Source of the DNA: Plotosus lineatus
Taxonomy: Eukaryota > Chordata > Actinopteri > Siluriformes > Plotosidae
Direction: 5' to 3'
NCBI GenBank assembly: GCA_024760905.1
Contig: CM045738.1
Span: forward strand, 44,814,797-44,878,796
Length of the DNA: 64,000 bases
Positions 24,394 through 36,466 of the stretch are shown here, piece by piece (within the stretch, counting starts at the first letter, position 1; each line of letters begins with the position of its first letter). Under the pieces are notes generated by a model. That model saw only the letters and a list, made by a program, of their open reading frames with translations. It was not told where the DNA came from and searched no databases. The position numbers and the translations under genes are program-made.

Positions 24394-25027
24394 CAAAGGA
24401 TAAACCAGCAGGAAGACCGGAGAGAAGTCCATTGGGATAAGGAAGCTATTGTGGAGCCGAGAAAAGAGAGAAGATCAATCTGAACTAAAATCTGTAATGT
24501 TCTGAAAAAGTAAAAAAAAAATAAAAAAAAATCACAGGTTCCAACAACCAGGCCTGGAACAATCCAGCTGTTTCCAGCTGTAAGAATCACAGCGGGTTGG
24601 AATTCAGAGAAATACAGAGATGAGCAACAAAAGTTCAGGATATGAAATGAACCCCCACTGACGGTAAGGAAGAGCTGAGTGCTGGAGAGAGAAAAGATCT
24701 TCTCAGTAGCCGAACCTTACGAGCTCCAGGGCGAAGCACGCCGGTCACGGTTCCGCGGATTCATTTCGCACAGCTGCTTCCTGAATGTTCTCACTAGTTT
24801 ATATTGATGATGGAACTCGTGAATTTCTTCACAGAAATTCAGAATAATACAGAAACATTCTGCATCATGATTTACACAGAAATGTCACACCCATACGGGA
24901 TCTAACCGGAACCTTCATTACGCAGCATGAGAACCCAAAATAACGATCCCTCGGGTTTTCATCAGATATCCGACTCGTGCCTCACAGGTGATCAGTTCAG
25001 ATCATGAGTAAACATTCCAATAACACC
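24394..25027. other. No gene or repeat recognised
   Basis: Ordinary sequence. A short CpG-containing patch lies near 24710-24770, not enough to call a promoter. Confidence 0.5.
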
Positions 25028-25375
25028 TACGCACGGCATGGTGGCCCAGTGCTTAGCACGTCCACCACACATTAAGAAGGTCCTGGGTTCCATTCCCAGC
25101 CTGGGTGTTTCTGTGTGGAGTTCTGTGAGCATGTTCTCTCCGTGCTCGCGTGGGTATCCTCCGTGTACTCCGGTTTCCTCCCAATGTCCAAAAGCATACG
25201 CAGTAGGATCACTGGCTGTTCCAAATCACCCCTAGGTGTGAATGGTTGTGTATATGTTGGCCCTGCTATTTCCTGGTGAGCAGTCTAGGGCGTACCACGT
25301 CCTCGCCCAGAGTGGGCTGAGATGAGCACCAGCCCCCTTGACCATAAGTAGGATAAAGCAGTTCAGAAAATGAAA
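25028..25375 (+). mobile_element. SINE, H2 head with ATGAATG-type tail (diverged)
   Basis: Starts CACGGCATGGTGGCCCAGTG with B box GGGTTCCATTCCC and ends GATAAAGCAGTTCAGAAAAT. Confidence 0.82.
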
Positions 25376-25648
25376 GTGATTTTGGACTTAGAGGAAGTGC
25401 AACAAACCAGGGTTGAAATTGTACTTTTCCGTGCAACAGTGCTCGGGGTCCAAATGTCCAAAATATATTGCAATATTCGGTTAAATCCTGAGTCCTCTAC
25501 GAACTGAAGAACCTCTTTTTTGAGGTATGTTTCTCCTAAACATGGAGGCTTCATACATAGGCGCCACCATCTTGGATTTTGGACATGTCCCACTGTCACA
25601 CTATCGAATCAGTGAATAGCTCTGGGTAATAGTGAAGTGCGTCCTATA

Positions 25649-26136
25649 CAGTGGTACCTCAACTTACGAAGCTTTTTCGTAACCTGGATTTTTCGTAAGT
25701 AGAGGTGCATTTTACATGTAAAACGCGTGATTCATTCCAAGGCCCCCAATACTACCCCTTAAAAATGATAAAAGCAAACCTTTTAAGGTACTTACTTCGT
25801 GTTGACCATGTCTTCTTAGCAGAGTTATAATCTTACAAATGTTTATGCAAGGTTAAAAGCCTAAGTCAAAAAATAAAGTCGCAATGAGCACACTTGAAAA
25901 ATTCCAAGAAACTGCTAAAGGGAGCTGCGTCATCCCTCCTAGCCAATGGGAGGCCAGCGGGGCGGGATATTGGGAGATACTCAATGGAGAGCAACTCGTG
26001 CATTGTTTGAATGGCGCGTTTGGCACGTTTCATAAGGAGAGCTTGTTTTGTATGCAGAGACAAAAAATTTGGGAAAATGTTTTTCGTAACCTGGATTTTT
26101 CATTTGCTGGGACTATCGTAAGGTGAGGTACCACTG
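25649..26136. mobile_element. Tigger-like MITE
   Basis: The ends CAGTGGTACCTCAACTTACG and, in reverse, CAGTGGTACCTCACCTTACG are 18/20 identical and bounded by TA. The interior shares a segment with 8826-9716 and 36071-36255 (TTTTCCCAAATTTTTTGTCT in reverse) but has no coding remnant. Confidence 0.9.
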
Positions 26137-26386
26137 TACATCAAAACTCGAACTCTACCTGGATTTAGACCAGTGTTCATCTTCCAGGTAGCAACCAATT
26201 AAAACATCAGAAGAATCGATCCCCTTACCGTAGGCTGAATCCCTTATTGTCAGCCCACTCTAAGGGGATCAACTCTTCTGATGTTTTGATTGGTTGATAT
26301 TATATTCAGATATTAAGGTAGCAGAATAGCTGTCGCTCTTAAACCTAGTAAATATCGTGATTAATACTCCGGTATGCATGAAACCA

Positions 26387-26718
26387 TTCATTCATTCATT
26401 TTCTGTAACCACTTAATCATAATTAGGGTCACAGGGAGGCTGGCTCCCATCCCAGCCGACTCCGGGCGAAGGCAGAGTACACCCTGGCCATCGCAGAGCA
26501 GAAACATGCTGACGGCTATACAGTTACTCTTGACTAAAGACAGCAGTAGTTCTTTCACATGAACCTCACACCATAGACAGTGAGAGACATGGCCGGCCTC
26601 TGATAACCCAGATATCTGCACTGGGGGGACAGCAGTGACAACCTGTTGAGAGTGGGACTTGAACCCCCAACCTTGGGATCAGTGATCCAGTACCTTTACC
26701 ACCAGAAGGCCACTGGCC
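26387..26718 (-). mobile_element. SINE, H1 head with ATGAATG-type tail
   Basis: Reverse orientation. The tail CATTCATTCATTTTCTGTAA comes first in plus coordinates, then the body, then the head ending GGCCACTGGCC. Several point changes from the other copies. Confidence 0.82.
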
Positions 26719-26720
26719 TA

Positions 26721-27095
26721 TTGTGCTATAACCTATACACACTATAGATAGTCATGCTTACCACCAGGACACCACTGGCCTGCACCAAACCATAGGATGT
26801 CTATTCCTTTAAATCTTATATTACATCATAGTAAATTATATTAAATTATATTATACAGTGAAGTCTAGGAAAAAAGATCCCTTTCTCTCTTTATTTCCTG
26901 CATTTAATTTTACCTTCTTGATGGATTATATAATAATAAAGTGGACACAGCAAACGCAGTGATGTGTTCAGCTTTAGTTCACGTTTCTGAAGAGAATAAA
27001 AGCCGCAAAGTAAAACAATAAAGCGGAGAGAAAAACTCCCGCCAGGACGACCAGGACATGGTGACTGGAATCAGGTTGGCGTGATGTTGAGAGCA

Positions 27096-27136
<41 letters not shown>

Positions 27137-28256
27137 TGAGAGAAACAGCGTGAGCCTCCTGACCGTTCCATGCACTCTGAGATTGGTACCAGATGACGGC
27201 TGTCAGGCGCGCTCTGGTTTAGGTGATGTATGAGCGCTCGCCATCCAACAAAGTCGCTCTCACATGGACGTGTTTCCTTTTAATTGCTGGAAAGAGAACG
27301 ATTTACTTAAACTGAGACGATTTACAGGATGACAGGGACACAAGAAGAAGAGGAGGAGGAGGAGGAGGAGGAGGAGCTCCATTTCGGCTGTAAGGCGAGT
27401 ATGAGGTGAGGCCGCCCTGAGCCTGGTTTATTCGCTCCGTATGATGGACACTCGGGGTCAGAGCGCTCGCTGCTGCTGGGATGAGGAGGGAGCGTGTACT
27501 GTGGCTTTACTGCATTTTCCAACAGTCCAGCTACATGTGGAACACAAAATAAACTCGAACTACACGAGAAGAAAATTCAACAGCAGTTAATTTCTCGCTT
27601 TGATTCCCGGCTGCATCACAATCACATATCCATTATGTGGGGTAATGGTCAGGGACGAGGTGATACGATAGTGGGAAATTGATCTGAAACGAGGATTGTT
27701 TATTCCAACAAAATTAGCACACGTGTTAGAAAACGCTGAACATAGCAAAGCCTCGAGATGATTCGCACAACGTTAGCGCTATGAGGATGAAAGTCGAAGC
27801 TGTAGGAGAGGACAGGAGAGGACAGTGTGTGTATCAGAGAGGGAGCTGATCATAAAGCGCCACTACATCACTTAATTAAAGTAGGAGGATATGAACCCGC
27901 ACCACTATCAGCAGGCAGTCGGAAGGCATTGTGGGTAATGTAGGAAAAACAGTAACCAGAGTCAGAAGATTAATCTCAGAATTTTATTCCAGAATAAATT
28001 GGCTGGAGTTCAAGTTAATTATCGAGATGGATATGCCGCACGTTCAGGAAGAATTTCTCCATTAACTCCGTATCATTTGAACCGGAGCCCAGTTCCTCGT
28101 GGCTGTTGAATCCAATATCAGCCTTTCGTTTTCTTCCTGCAACGAAAGGGGCCCGAGAAACCTGGCCGCAACGTTCAACAGTGAACTCTCACTGACTTCC
28201 TGCTCAGATCATGGAAAATAAATGCAGCATTTACGCAGGGTGTGGGTGGGTGTCTG
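26721..28256. other. No gene; (GT)n at 27098-27130 and GGA run at 27345-27375
   Basis: A short inverted or duplicated piece (ACCACCAG.ACACCACTGGCC) near 26695-26785 echoes the SINE head. Otherwise I see only two small simple repeats and unremarkable sequence. Confidence 0.5.
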
Positions 28257-28259
28257 TAT

Positions 28260-28318
<59 letters not shown>

Positions 28319-28364
28319 TGTGAGTGTGTGTGAGACAGAGAGAGAGAGAGCGCAAGAGAGAGAG

Positions 28365-28401
<37 letters not shown>

Positions 28402-28715
28402 AAGGGGGAGACAGAAAGAGAGGGAGAGGGAGAGGGAGAGAGAGGAAGAAGGAAGGAGAGAGAGGGAGAGGGAAAGGGGAGAGAGAAAGAGAGAGGGGAG
28501 AGAGAGAGAGAGAGGGAGAGAGGGAAAGGGGAGAGAGAAAGAGCGAGAGAGAGCGAGAGAGAGAGATAGAGAGAGAGGGAAAGGAGGAGAGAGAAAGAGC
28601 GAGAGAGAGCGAGAGAGGGGGAGGAGAGAGAGAGGGACAGAGGGAAAGGGGGAGAGAGAGAGAGAGGGAGAGATGGAAAGGGGGAGACAGAGAGACACGG
28701 AGAGAGACAGAACGA
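28257..28715. repeat. (TG)n followed by a GA-rich purine tract
   Basis: TG run at 28257-28282, then about 430 bp of GA-rich polypurine with GGGAGAGGGA variants. Confidence 0.95.
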
Positions 28716-29224
28716 GGGAAAGGTACAATCTTAAAGTATACAGATATTGTTATATTTTTCAGAGAAATGCTGTGGTTACGTAATAAGGGTGTGGTCACAG
28801 AAAGGTTCAAAACAATGTGCATGAATTTGCATAAAAAAACGACGCGGGTCAGATGAATCACCATGTCGCGCTCTTTCACGACAGCGTTTCCCAGGATGCT
28901 TTTACAAGTTAATACCATCTCCACGTGAACTATTAACTCTATCTGTGATCGTGAGCTGCATGATTAGCGGTGGATATGGAATCAGTTGACAACGCGAACA
29001 CAGCGCTTTGCTAAGTTTAATCAAATCAATGACTGGGGTTACATGTTGAGAGTAATAAATAAATGAATAAATAAAAAATCGCTGATGGTGCTTAAAACCT
29101 GTAATTCCCAACTTTCAACCAGGAAAAATCCAGGAATAATAATACGCTCAAGCTCAGCGTCGTATCCGAAATGAGTTTTGCAAATGGTGTCCAATCAAAA
29201 AACACTTCACTCTTCTGAGTAAAG
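28716..29224. other. No gene or repeat recognised
   Basis: Ordinary sequence without a supported open frame. Confidence 0.5.
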
Positions 29225-29880
29225 GGGCAGCACGGTGGGGTAGTGATTAGCATCGCCGCCTCAGAGCAAGAAGGTCCCGGGTTTGATTCCCAGCTCGGGC
29301 GTTTCTGGGTGGAGTTTACATGTTCTCCCCATGCTTGTGTGGGTTTCCTCCAGGTTCTCTAGTTGCCTCCTACAGTCCAAAAACATGCACAGTAGGTTAA
29401 TTGGCTGTTCCAAATCACCCCTACGTATCAGTGTTGACCCTGTGATGGCCTGACAAGCTGTCCAGGGTGTACCCCACCCTTAGTTAAAGTAAGAAGTAGG
29501 CTGAGATGGGTACCAGCCTCCCCGTGACCACAATTAGGATTAAGATAAAAGTAAAGTCCTTTGGGCTTTTTACACCTAGTGACTCATCAGGCAGGTGCTT
29601 ATCCCCGGTTTCCGTAGCGTGAAGCGACTAAGAGTTCAACTCCTCCTGGATGGGATGCGAGTCCATCACCGGTTACCTTCCCAGTATATTTTTACTGGTA
29701 CCCATTTATACTGCTGGGTGAACAGAGGCACACTTGTGGTTAAGGCCTTGCCCAGGGATCATAGCACAGTGGGGGTCTAACGGGGATTTGAACACACAAC
29801 CCCCCAATCATGAGCCCAGCACCCTAACCACTACGCCACCGGCTGCACAATTAGGATTAAGCAGTTCAGAAAATGAATGA
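29225..29880 (+). mobile_element. SINE, H2 head with ATGAATG-type tail, split by another SINE
   Basis: GGGCAGCACGGTGGGGTAGT head, B box GGGTTTGATTCCC, body and tail to 29544; the tail resumes at 29862 with CAGTTCAGAAAATGAATGAA. The interruption is a second SINE (29545-29845). Confidence 0.88.
29545..29845 (-). mobile_element. tRNA-derived SINE of a third head type (H3), nested
   Basis: In reverse the head reads GCAGCCGGTGGCGTAGTGGT then TAGGGTGCTGGGCTCATGAT, with B box GTGTTCAAATCCCC. The 3' part contains GGGATAAGCACCTGCCTGAT and ends AAAGCCCAAAGGACTTTACT. CACAATTAGGATTAAG is duplicated exactly at 29529-29544 and 29846-29861. Confidence 0.88.
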
Positions 29881-30027
29881 ATGAATAATAACCTTTCATC
29901 TGAATTCTACAAGCGACTCTGCGCAGCTTTTGTTAACGTCTATAAAGTTCATGCACTTAAATGCAAAATTTCTATTAAAAGCAACAGGAACATAAACAAA
30001 CGTTATACGCGTTCAAGCTACACGTTA

Positions 30028-30296
30028 AACCACTTAATCCTAATTAGGGTCGCAGGGAGGCTGGCGCCCATGTGGGTACACCCGGCCCATCACATGTACT
30101 ACACTATCACAAACATTCATACTCACGTCCACACCCAGGGGAGATTTGGAACAGCCAATTAACCCACTGTACATATTTCTGAACTGTGGGAGGAAACCAC
30201 GGGGAGAACATGCAAACTCCCCACAAAAATGCCTGAGCTGGGAATCAAACCCAACTGTGAGGCGGACATGCTAACCACTATGCCACCGTGCCGCCA
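30028..30296 (-). mobile_element. SINE, H2 head with ATGAATG-type tail, internally deleted
   Basis: In reverse it starts CTGGCGGCACGGTGGCATAG, continues GTTAGCATGTCCGCC, and ends CCTAATTAGGATTAAGTGGT; about 60 bp of the tail's first half are missing. Confidence 0.82.
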
Positions 30297-30439
30297 GTGA
30301 AGGTTTATAGTACAAGTGTAATCTTCACATGTACAAACAAGGTTCTTCAAGGGTTCTTTAGATGGTTAAGAACCTTTATAGTGGGTTCTACACAGAGTAT
30401 ATGGAGTTTATCTCAGAGAAGTTCATACAGCTATCCATC

Positions 30440-30561
30440 AATTTATCTGCCCAATCGCCTATTAGGGTTGTGAGAGGGTGAAGCCTAGCTCAGCCAACTC
30501 TGTGCAGAGGTAGGGTACACACTGAACAGCTCGCCAGTCCATTGCAGGGCAACACACACAA

Positions 30562-30594
<33 letters not shown>
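30440..30594 (-). mobile_element. SINE tail fragment plus (CA)n
   Basis: CCTATTAGGGTTGTGAGAGG and GGTACACACTGAACAGCTCG match the reverse complement of the ATGAATG-type tail; a CA run (30564-30594) follows. Confidence 0.6.
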
Positions 30595-30597
<3 letters not shown>

Positions 30598-30600
30598 GGA

Positions 30601-31189
30601 GGCAATTCATGAAACCATGCATGAACCCTCGCTGAGTATGAACCTAATGCCCAAGACCTTCCTGGTGTGGACGATGCCCACCTCGTCCAGCAAGTATGTC
30701 AAATTAATGTATCTGCGAAATTGTTTTTATTTTCACAGCAACAATCCACAAATTCTTTACCAAAGAGCTCGCTAACAGGAAATAAGATTCAGTAAAATGA
30801 CTTCCTGTTGTTTTTGAGTGAAGAGAGTGGAGCTGAGTAGAGAGACGAGCCCGGGCAAAGATCCAAATCCATTCTTCCTCCCTTGCCCGTCACGGACACT
30901 TCACTTTCCTGTGCCGTGCCAAACGTTCTGACGGCGCCATTTTGAGACTTAAAATATAAACAGGATGTGTGGAAGCTTGAGGTCGAACTCAAAGTCAAAG
31001 CTCTCGTGCTGATATCTTCGACAGGGAGTTTTACGGTGAAATGACTTCTCTTGGTGATGTGGGATAAAACTGAAGAAAACCAAAACCACTGTTCACCAGA
31101 ACCAACTAACTAACCTGTCTCAGCCAGTCGCTGCAGGGACGTAGTGACGGGCGACTCCCACATTTTTAACCACCTTTATACAGTGAGGG
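30601..31189. other. No gene or repeat recognised
   Basis: Ordinary sequence; no conserved open frame. Confidence 0.5.
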
Positions 31190-31276
31190 TTAGGTGTCCA
31201 CTGTCTATGGTGGAGGTTCATGTAAAAGAACCATTGCTGACTTTCAACAAGAGGAGCTGCATAGCCGTCAGTGTGT
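31190..31276 (+). mobile_element. SINE H1 body fragment
   Basis: CACTGTCTATGGTGGAGGTT through GAACCATTGCTGACTTTCAA to GCCGTCAGTGTGTTTAC matches the H1 body only. Confidence 0.75.
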
Positions 31277-31383
31277 TTACAATAAGTCAACTAACCCTGG
31301 GGTACAGAGGAAGAGGAAAATTTTGTGCATGTGCACGCTACGAATGCCAGCGAGGAAAGGCTCATGGTGAGCTCCTACAAGGC

Positions 31384-31657
31384 CAGTGCCTCTCAAATAA
31401 TGGGCCCCTTGGGGAGCAGGGTGTGATGCAGGGGGGGGTATAACCCTGAGAAACATGTTTTTTCTGCCATACTGTACTAGAATTAAGCGTAATTGCACAT
31501 CCTATACAGTAGGTGGCACTGTGTTCCCTGTGATGTAAGGAAAAAGCACCGAATAAACAATATGAAGTGCAGTAAACACTATTTATAGTCGTGCGTGGGG
31601 CACTGGTGGGGGGTTTCTTTCTATAGGGGCATCACAGAAAATAACTGAGAAGTACTG
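31384..31657. mobile_element. hAT-type MITE
   Basis: The ends CAGTGCCTCTCAAATAATGG and, in reverse, CAGTACTTCTCAGTTATTTT are imperfect inverted repeats. They are flanked by TACAAGGC (31376-31383) and CACAAGGC (31658-31665), 7 of 8 identical. GGGGGTATAACCCTGAGAAA, AAGCGTAATTGCACATCC and CAGTAGGTGGCA resemble the stretch at 35080-35190. Confidence 0.75.
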
Positions 31658-31709
31658 CACAAGGCGTTCTCGGAGTGCGGACGAATACACGCGGAAGAAT
31701 ACGAGTCTA

Positions 31710-31825
31710 ATTGACCTGGAAAAGCCATTTCCCCAGCAGAGCTTGTAAATCAAAATTTTGCTTGTTGGATGGGGTGGATTTTTGGTGTGATCGAAAAGAC
31801 ACTCGTAAGTCAAGGTATCACTGTA
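31710..31825. mobile_element. Tigger-like element, right end only
   Basis: GACACTCGTAAGTCAAGGTATCACTGTA is a Tigger-like terminus reading inward from 31825; the left end is missing. Confidence 0.6.
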
Positions 31826-32489
31826 TTTATTACGAGCCAGACATTGATCATGGTTTAGCTCGGAAACATTTGTTGTTGGGAAACATACAGATGAGTCACT
31901 GAGGTAATGACCTCGTATAACCAAGCAGAAAGCAAGTCACCATGTATGTGCATAGTTGTAGTGACAAGTTTCACCAGAAAAACAGAAAATTAATTAAACT
32001 AGAAAATTAAAGAGAAATTAATCAATCACTATCTGTGCGTTTTTCAATTGACGCGGTAGAGCTGGGCAGATTTGTTGCCTCCGAAGGACGGGTAAAGTTC
32101 TGTCATAGCAATAATAAAACATCACACCTTTCGTCTTCAGGTCCTGAGGTGTGGATGAGTGTAAATGACATCTCTGTACATTCAACATGTGAATACTGTC
32201 GATAGGTTCCTCCTCCACGTGCCTTTGGTCAACAGTCACGCCGATCTTCCCTCCCACTTTACATTTCCTCTCCAAATATCTTCACCAAAGTTAAAACTTC
32301 TCTTAACGATCATGCTGCCCTTCCCTCTTCAAGTCAGCAGCAATAGCTCCTCCTCCTGTTTGTTAATTAATCACCTCCACCTGTTTAACTGCACTGTTAC
32401 CCTGGTTACCAGGTATAAATCCCGCCTTCTTCCAAATAACCAGCTACTTGGGTAAGACCCTTTACCCTCAATTACGCAGATGTGTGAAA

Positions 32490-32555
32490 ATGATAAATTT
32501 AAGTCACTCTGGATAAGGATGTCTGCTAAAATTCAAAAGCCATAAATGTAAATAT
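32490..32555 (+). mobile_element. SINE 3' fragment (H4 core and tail)
   Basis: AAGTCACTCTGGATAAGGAT, GTCTGCTAAA and TAAATGTAAAT match the common fish SINE 3' segment seen in reverse at 21075-21246. Confidence 0.6.
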
Positions 32556-32710
32556 TAATGAGTCACGCCCTGTGGGTGGGGCATAGAAGTCCAAGAATGA
32601 TTTTTTTTAATTGGATGGCTAAAAGATCAGAGCGGGATGAGTCATCAAAAAATTATTGTATTCCAGAAATTGAGGACAGAGATTTTAAAATGAAGCGCAC
32701 TTTAAGAAAC

Positions 32711-32713
<3 letters not shown>

Positions 32714-32773
<60 letters not shown>

Positions 32774-32890
32774 AGACAAAAAGAGTTTCTGCTGAGATTC
32801 CGGTATTTACACTGAGAAAGAAGAGCGGAAGCGTGTTTGGAATACTTATCTGTCCGGCAAGGACACCACACACACACACACACGCGCCCA

Positions 32891-32935
<45 letters not shown>

Positions 32936-33118
32936 TGCTGAAGTATTCAAATCACATTCACAGTCCTGATGAAGCAGACACGCTCTCAAACCCTCACGAG
33001 CATTCACAAAGCGCTCTCACACACACACACACACACGCGCGCGCACACACACGCGCGCGCGCACACACTCACTCTCACTCTCGTGCTCTCTCTCACTTGC
33101 ACACACACACACTCACAC
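32714..33118. repeat. Cluster of (GT)n, (CA)n and CG/CA alternating repeats
   Basis: GT run at 32714-32770, CA run at 32868-32932, and CACACGCGCGCG alternation at 33017-33118. The CGCG/CACA stretches are alternating purine-pyrimidine, so potentially Z-DNA-forming. Two stretches each resembling TCCTGATGAAGCAGACACGC / TCCTGGTGGAGCATCCAAAT border them. Confidence 0.9.
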
Positions 33119-33221
33119 AGTCCTGGTGGAGCATCCAAATCACATTTACGCCGCGCCCGTCATCTATCATTCCTGGACACAAAAGACACGACAGAAAACT
33201 GCATGGCAACACGCTCGCTCG

Positions 33222-33330
33222 CCCACTCTCTCTCTCTCTCTCTCTCTCCCTCCCTCCCTAACTCTCTTTACCTCCCTCTCTCTTTCTGTATCTCTCTTCC
33301 TGACTCTCTTACCTCTCTCTCTCTCTCTCA
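33222..33330. repeat. CT-rich tract
   Basis: TCTCTC runs broken by CCTCCC and TCTTTACC. Confidence 0.9.
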
Positions 33331-33720
33331 TATACACTCATAATAAAAAAATAAGGACAATCTTATAAATTATTAATTTTATTTTTTATTGTTTTCCTGA
33401 TTCAAAAGACAGAAAATATTCACTCAATACATTTACTTTAATCTCATTTCATTTAATTACCCACAGGATTAAAATAGTGCTGATTATCTACTCACTGTCT
33501 CTCTTTCTCTCTCTCTCTGTTTAACCCCCCCCCCCCATGCTATTACTTTCACCATCCCTCACCCCCCCCCCCCCCCCCCCACCTCTGATTGGTGGGGGTT
33601 TAATGCCCCTTCTCTTCAGGGTGAGCTAATTGGGTTGGATGAGAAAAAAGTTTGGCTGCAATACGTGATGTGAAATCCATATATTATCACCGCCATATGG
33701 TGCGCACTGTACCCTGAACA

Positions 33721-33790
33721 CACACACATACGCACGCATGGACACACACACATGCACGCACGCACGCACATACACACATGCACACTCATG

Positions 33791-33831
<41 letters not shown>

Positions 33832-33842
33832 ACACACACGCA
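33721..33842. repeat. (CA)n with GCACGCA variants
   Basis: Alternating CA/TG/CG dinucleotides for about 120 bp. Confidence 0.92.
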
Positions 33843-34767
33843 CAGTTACAGAGAGAGGAATGTTTTGAAGTCTCCTCCCCTCCTCTTCTATCTGCTCAGG
33901 TGTATCACATGACCTTCGAGACTTCTTTGTGTCCTGTACTATTTAAATATTATACACTAATGTGCGGATTTAAAGTACACGTATCAAAACGAAGACAAAA
34001 GTGACCTTTAATTCCTTTTTTTTATATTAACTACATTTTATTTACTTTTTATTCTTAAAAAATGAAATGTACAGCAATTTAGCAAAAACTATAATTGTAA
34101 AATGTTATGTAATAAAATGTAATAACAGTGAAGAGTGAGGAACTGTTGTGTTATTCTTTTTATGGGTTTGGTGATTCATTTAAAGTCTTTTTTGGTGGTG
34201 GATCCTCACCAAACGTTTAATTAACGATTTGTTAAAAACGTAAAAATCATGAAATAGTGCACCAGACACAGAAATGTGTTCCGATATCGCCGTATGATTT
34301 GAGGAATTTTGGTGTATTGCCTCACATTACCAGGCACCATGTGATCACTTAGGTGATCATGAGTTCCAAAAACAAAGGTGAGCTTACAAGAAAGACTTTC
34401 AACATCCTGCAACGAGTCTCAACGTGACGAATTGAACATCATGAACGACGCTTCGGCTTCTCACGCATAATCCGAAGTTTTTTTTTTCAGTAAACCGCAA
34501 AATACATTTGTATAAACCCTCAAAGAAAGTAACAGAAATCATTGAATTTGCTCATAATTTTATTGTAATCTAACAACGAAACATGTGCAATTCACAGTGT
34601 GTTACATCGCTTAGTGTAGCTACGGCTGTTTCTCAACAAACGTACAAAAAAAAGCCTAACAGGCCACACCCGCGAGAAACAAACTACTAACACGACAAGT
34701 AATGCATAACTTAGGAAAATAAGTTTGGTAAAATTTTGTTGTGTTATAGGGCAGTAGCAACCAAGTG
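33843..34767. other. No gene or repeat recognised
   Basis: AT-rich ordinary sequence with short open frames only. Confidence 0.5.
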
Positions 34768-35060
34768 GGGGGCAGTGGTGGGCTGGTGGTAAGATGCTGG
34801 ATTACAGCTCCTAAGGTTGGGGGTTCAAACCCTATTCTCAATGGGTTGTCACTGCTGGCCCCCAGTGCACCAACTGGGTTATCAAAGTCCGGCCATGTCT
34901 TTCACTGTCTATGGTGTGAGGTTCATGTAAAAGAACCATTGCTCACTTTCGACAAGAGTAGCGGCAAAGCCGTCAGCGTGTTTCCGCCCTGTGATGGCCT
35001 GGCGAACTATCCAGGATTTACTCTGACATGGCCAGCCTTTGATAACCCAGGTAGCTGCAC
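34768..35060 (+). mobile_element. SINE, H1 head, tail incomplete
   Basis: GGCAGTGGTGGGCTGGTGGT head, B box GGGGGTTCAAACCC, H1 body, then the start of the ATGAATG-type tail (GATGGCCTGGCGAACTATCC). It breaks off after GGATTTACTCTGACATGGCC, where it appears to jump back to body sequence. Confidence 0.8.
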
Positions 35061-35069
35061 TGAGGGGTA

Positions 35070-35690
35070 TATATCAGTGGGGTACGATGTCAGGGGGGTG
35101 TATATGACCCTAGGGAACATGCTTTTTTTTTTTTTGCTGTATTAGGATAAAGTGTAATTCTACATCCACTACAGCAGGTGGCAGTGGCTTCCTCACTGTT
35201 AGAGTGTGCCCAGGTGAGGTTAATAAACCCACCATGGAAATGCTTAACAGGGATGGAAAGAGAGGCGAAGAGAGACAGAGATGGTGAGAGAAATGAAAGT
35301 TTCCTGAAAGCTAAGACGAGGAGGTATAATGAAGCAGATGTAGCACTCGGCTTCACTGTGCTGCGGTGAGAAACAAGGAAAGGCCGCTGTGTACAGTATA
35401 CGGTGTCTGAAAACATTGGCAGCAGACAGCATGAACCCAAATAAATTCAGGCGTCATGTAAAGATCATGAGCCGCGTGAGTTTTTTTCAGCGAAAATGTG
35501 CCGAATATTGCCAACAGTCATCTCGCTTTGTGAACGCTACTCCAGCTTCAGTGCAGGAAACCCCACAGCACAGCAGAGGAACTGATCCTACCTGCAGCAC
35601 ACATGGATCTGACATGCTAGATGACGTCACTGCTGCGGAAATAAGTCCAGGTCCCAGTTCAGCATTGAGCAGGAGCTGAGAGTTCAGCAT
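35070..35690 (+). pseudogene. ZBED-like hAT transposase N-terminal remnant
   Basis: Frame one (ends 35369) reads KAKTRRYNEADVALGFTVL and frame two (35389-35679) reads CLKTLAADSMNPNKFRRHV then FFQRKCAEYCQQSSRFVNAT. The order is that of the BED finger of ZBED5/SCAND3-like hAT transposases: (R/K)xYxExxLxxGFT, then CxxCxKTLAxxSMxPxKxxRH, then FFxRK. The second zinc Cys/His pair is damaged, there is a frame break between the two parts, and no catalytic core follows. The upstream stretch resembles the MITE at 31384-31657. Confidence 0.75.
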
Positions 35691-36070
35691 CGTGCTTTAA
35701 ACCGTGCTTCGAAAAGCTGTGCACTGCGAAATATGCTCATTGTACCGTTAATCTGTACGTCATCATTTTGACAATAATAATAATAATAATAATAAAAATA
35801 ATACAAATTGTTTTATTCATTTTTGTTTTGTAGGTTAAAGAGTTTTATATATTGTGCTCCTGAGTTAATATTGCTGATCAATTTGAATGTATTATTATTT
35901 ATTGATTTTGTTTAGTTTTATTTTTCGTCAAATGGTTCAAATTGTTGGTCAAAAAATGTTTACAGTTTAAAAAAGGATACTTTTTTATTTCAGGCAAATT
36001 GATGCACGTTAAATCTTTGTTTAAAGGCTAAAAATTGTTAAAGTTATTCTATGTTGAAAGTTGATCTATA

Positions 36071-36255
36071 CAGTGGTACCTTACTTTACGATAGTCCCAA
36101 CAAAAATCCAGGTTACGAAAAACATTTTCCGAAAATTTTTGTCTCTGGATATGAAACAAGTTCGTTACAAAGGTACCATCTCAAAAATCAAACAATGCAC
36201 GAGTTGCTCTCCCATTGACTATCTCCCAACATCCCGCCTCACTGCCCTCCCATTT
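36071..36255 (+). mobile_element. Tigger-like element, left half
   Basis: CAGTGGTACCTTACTTTACG terminus followed by sequence shared with 8826-9716 (CATTTTCCGAAAATTTTTGT CTCTGGATA). The right half is gone; a poly-T run follows at about 36330-36353. Confidence 0.75.
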
Positions 36256-36329
36256 TTGTATTCCATAATGATAACAAGGATTTATTATGTTAATTAGGAT
36301 ACAGTGTTATGCAGAGGATTACTTATAAC

Positions 36330-36361
<32 letters not shown>

Positions 36362-36466
36362 ACACTATTTATATTGGGGGGCACGAAATGTTTTTCTCTT
36401 CCTAGGGGGGTCGTGACAGAAAATAATTGCGAGGCAATGATTATATATACACACACTACTTCAGTG

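Noticed and set aside
31144..31443. Possible small protein frame
   Set aside because: Runs through a SINE body fragment and a hAT MITE end; no conserved content.
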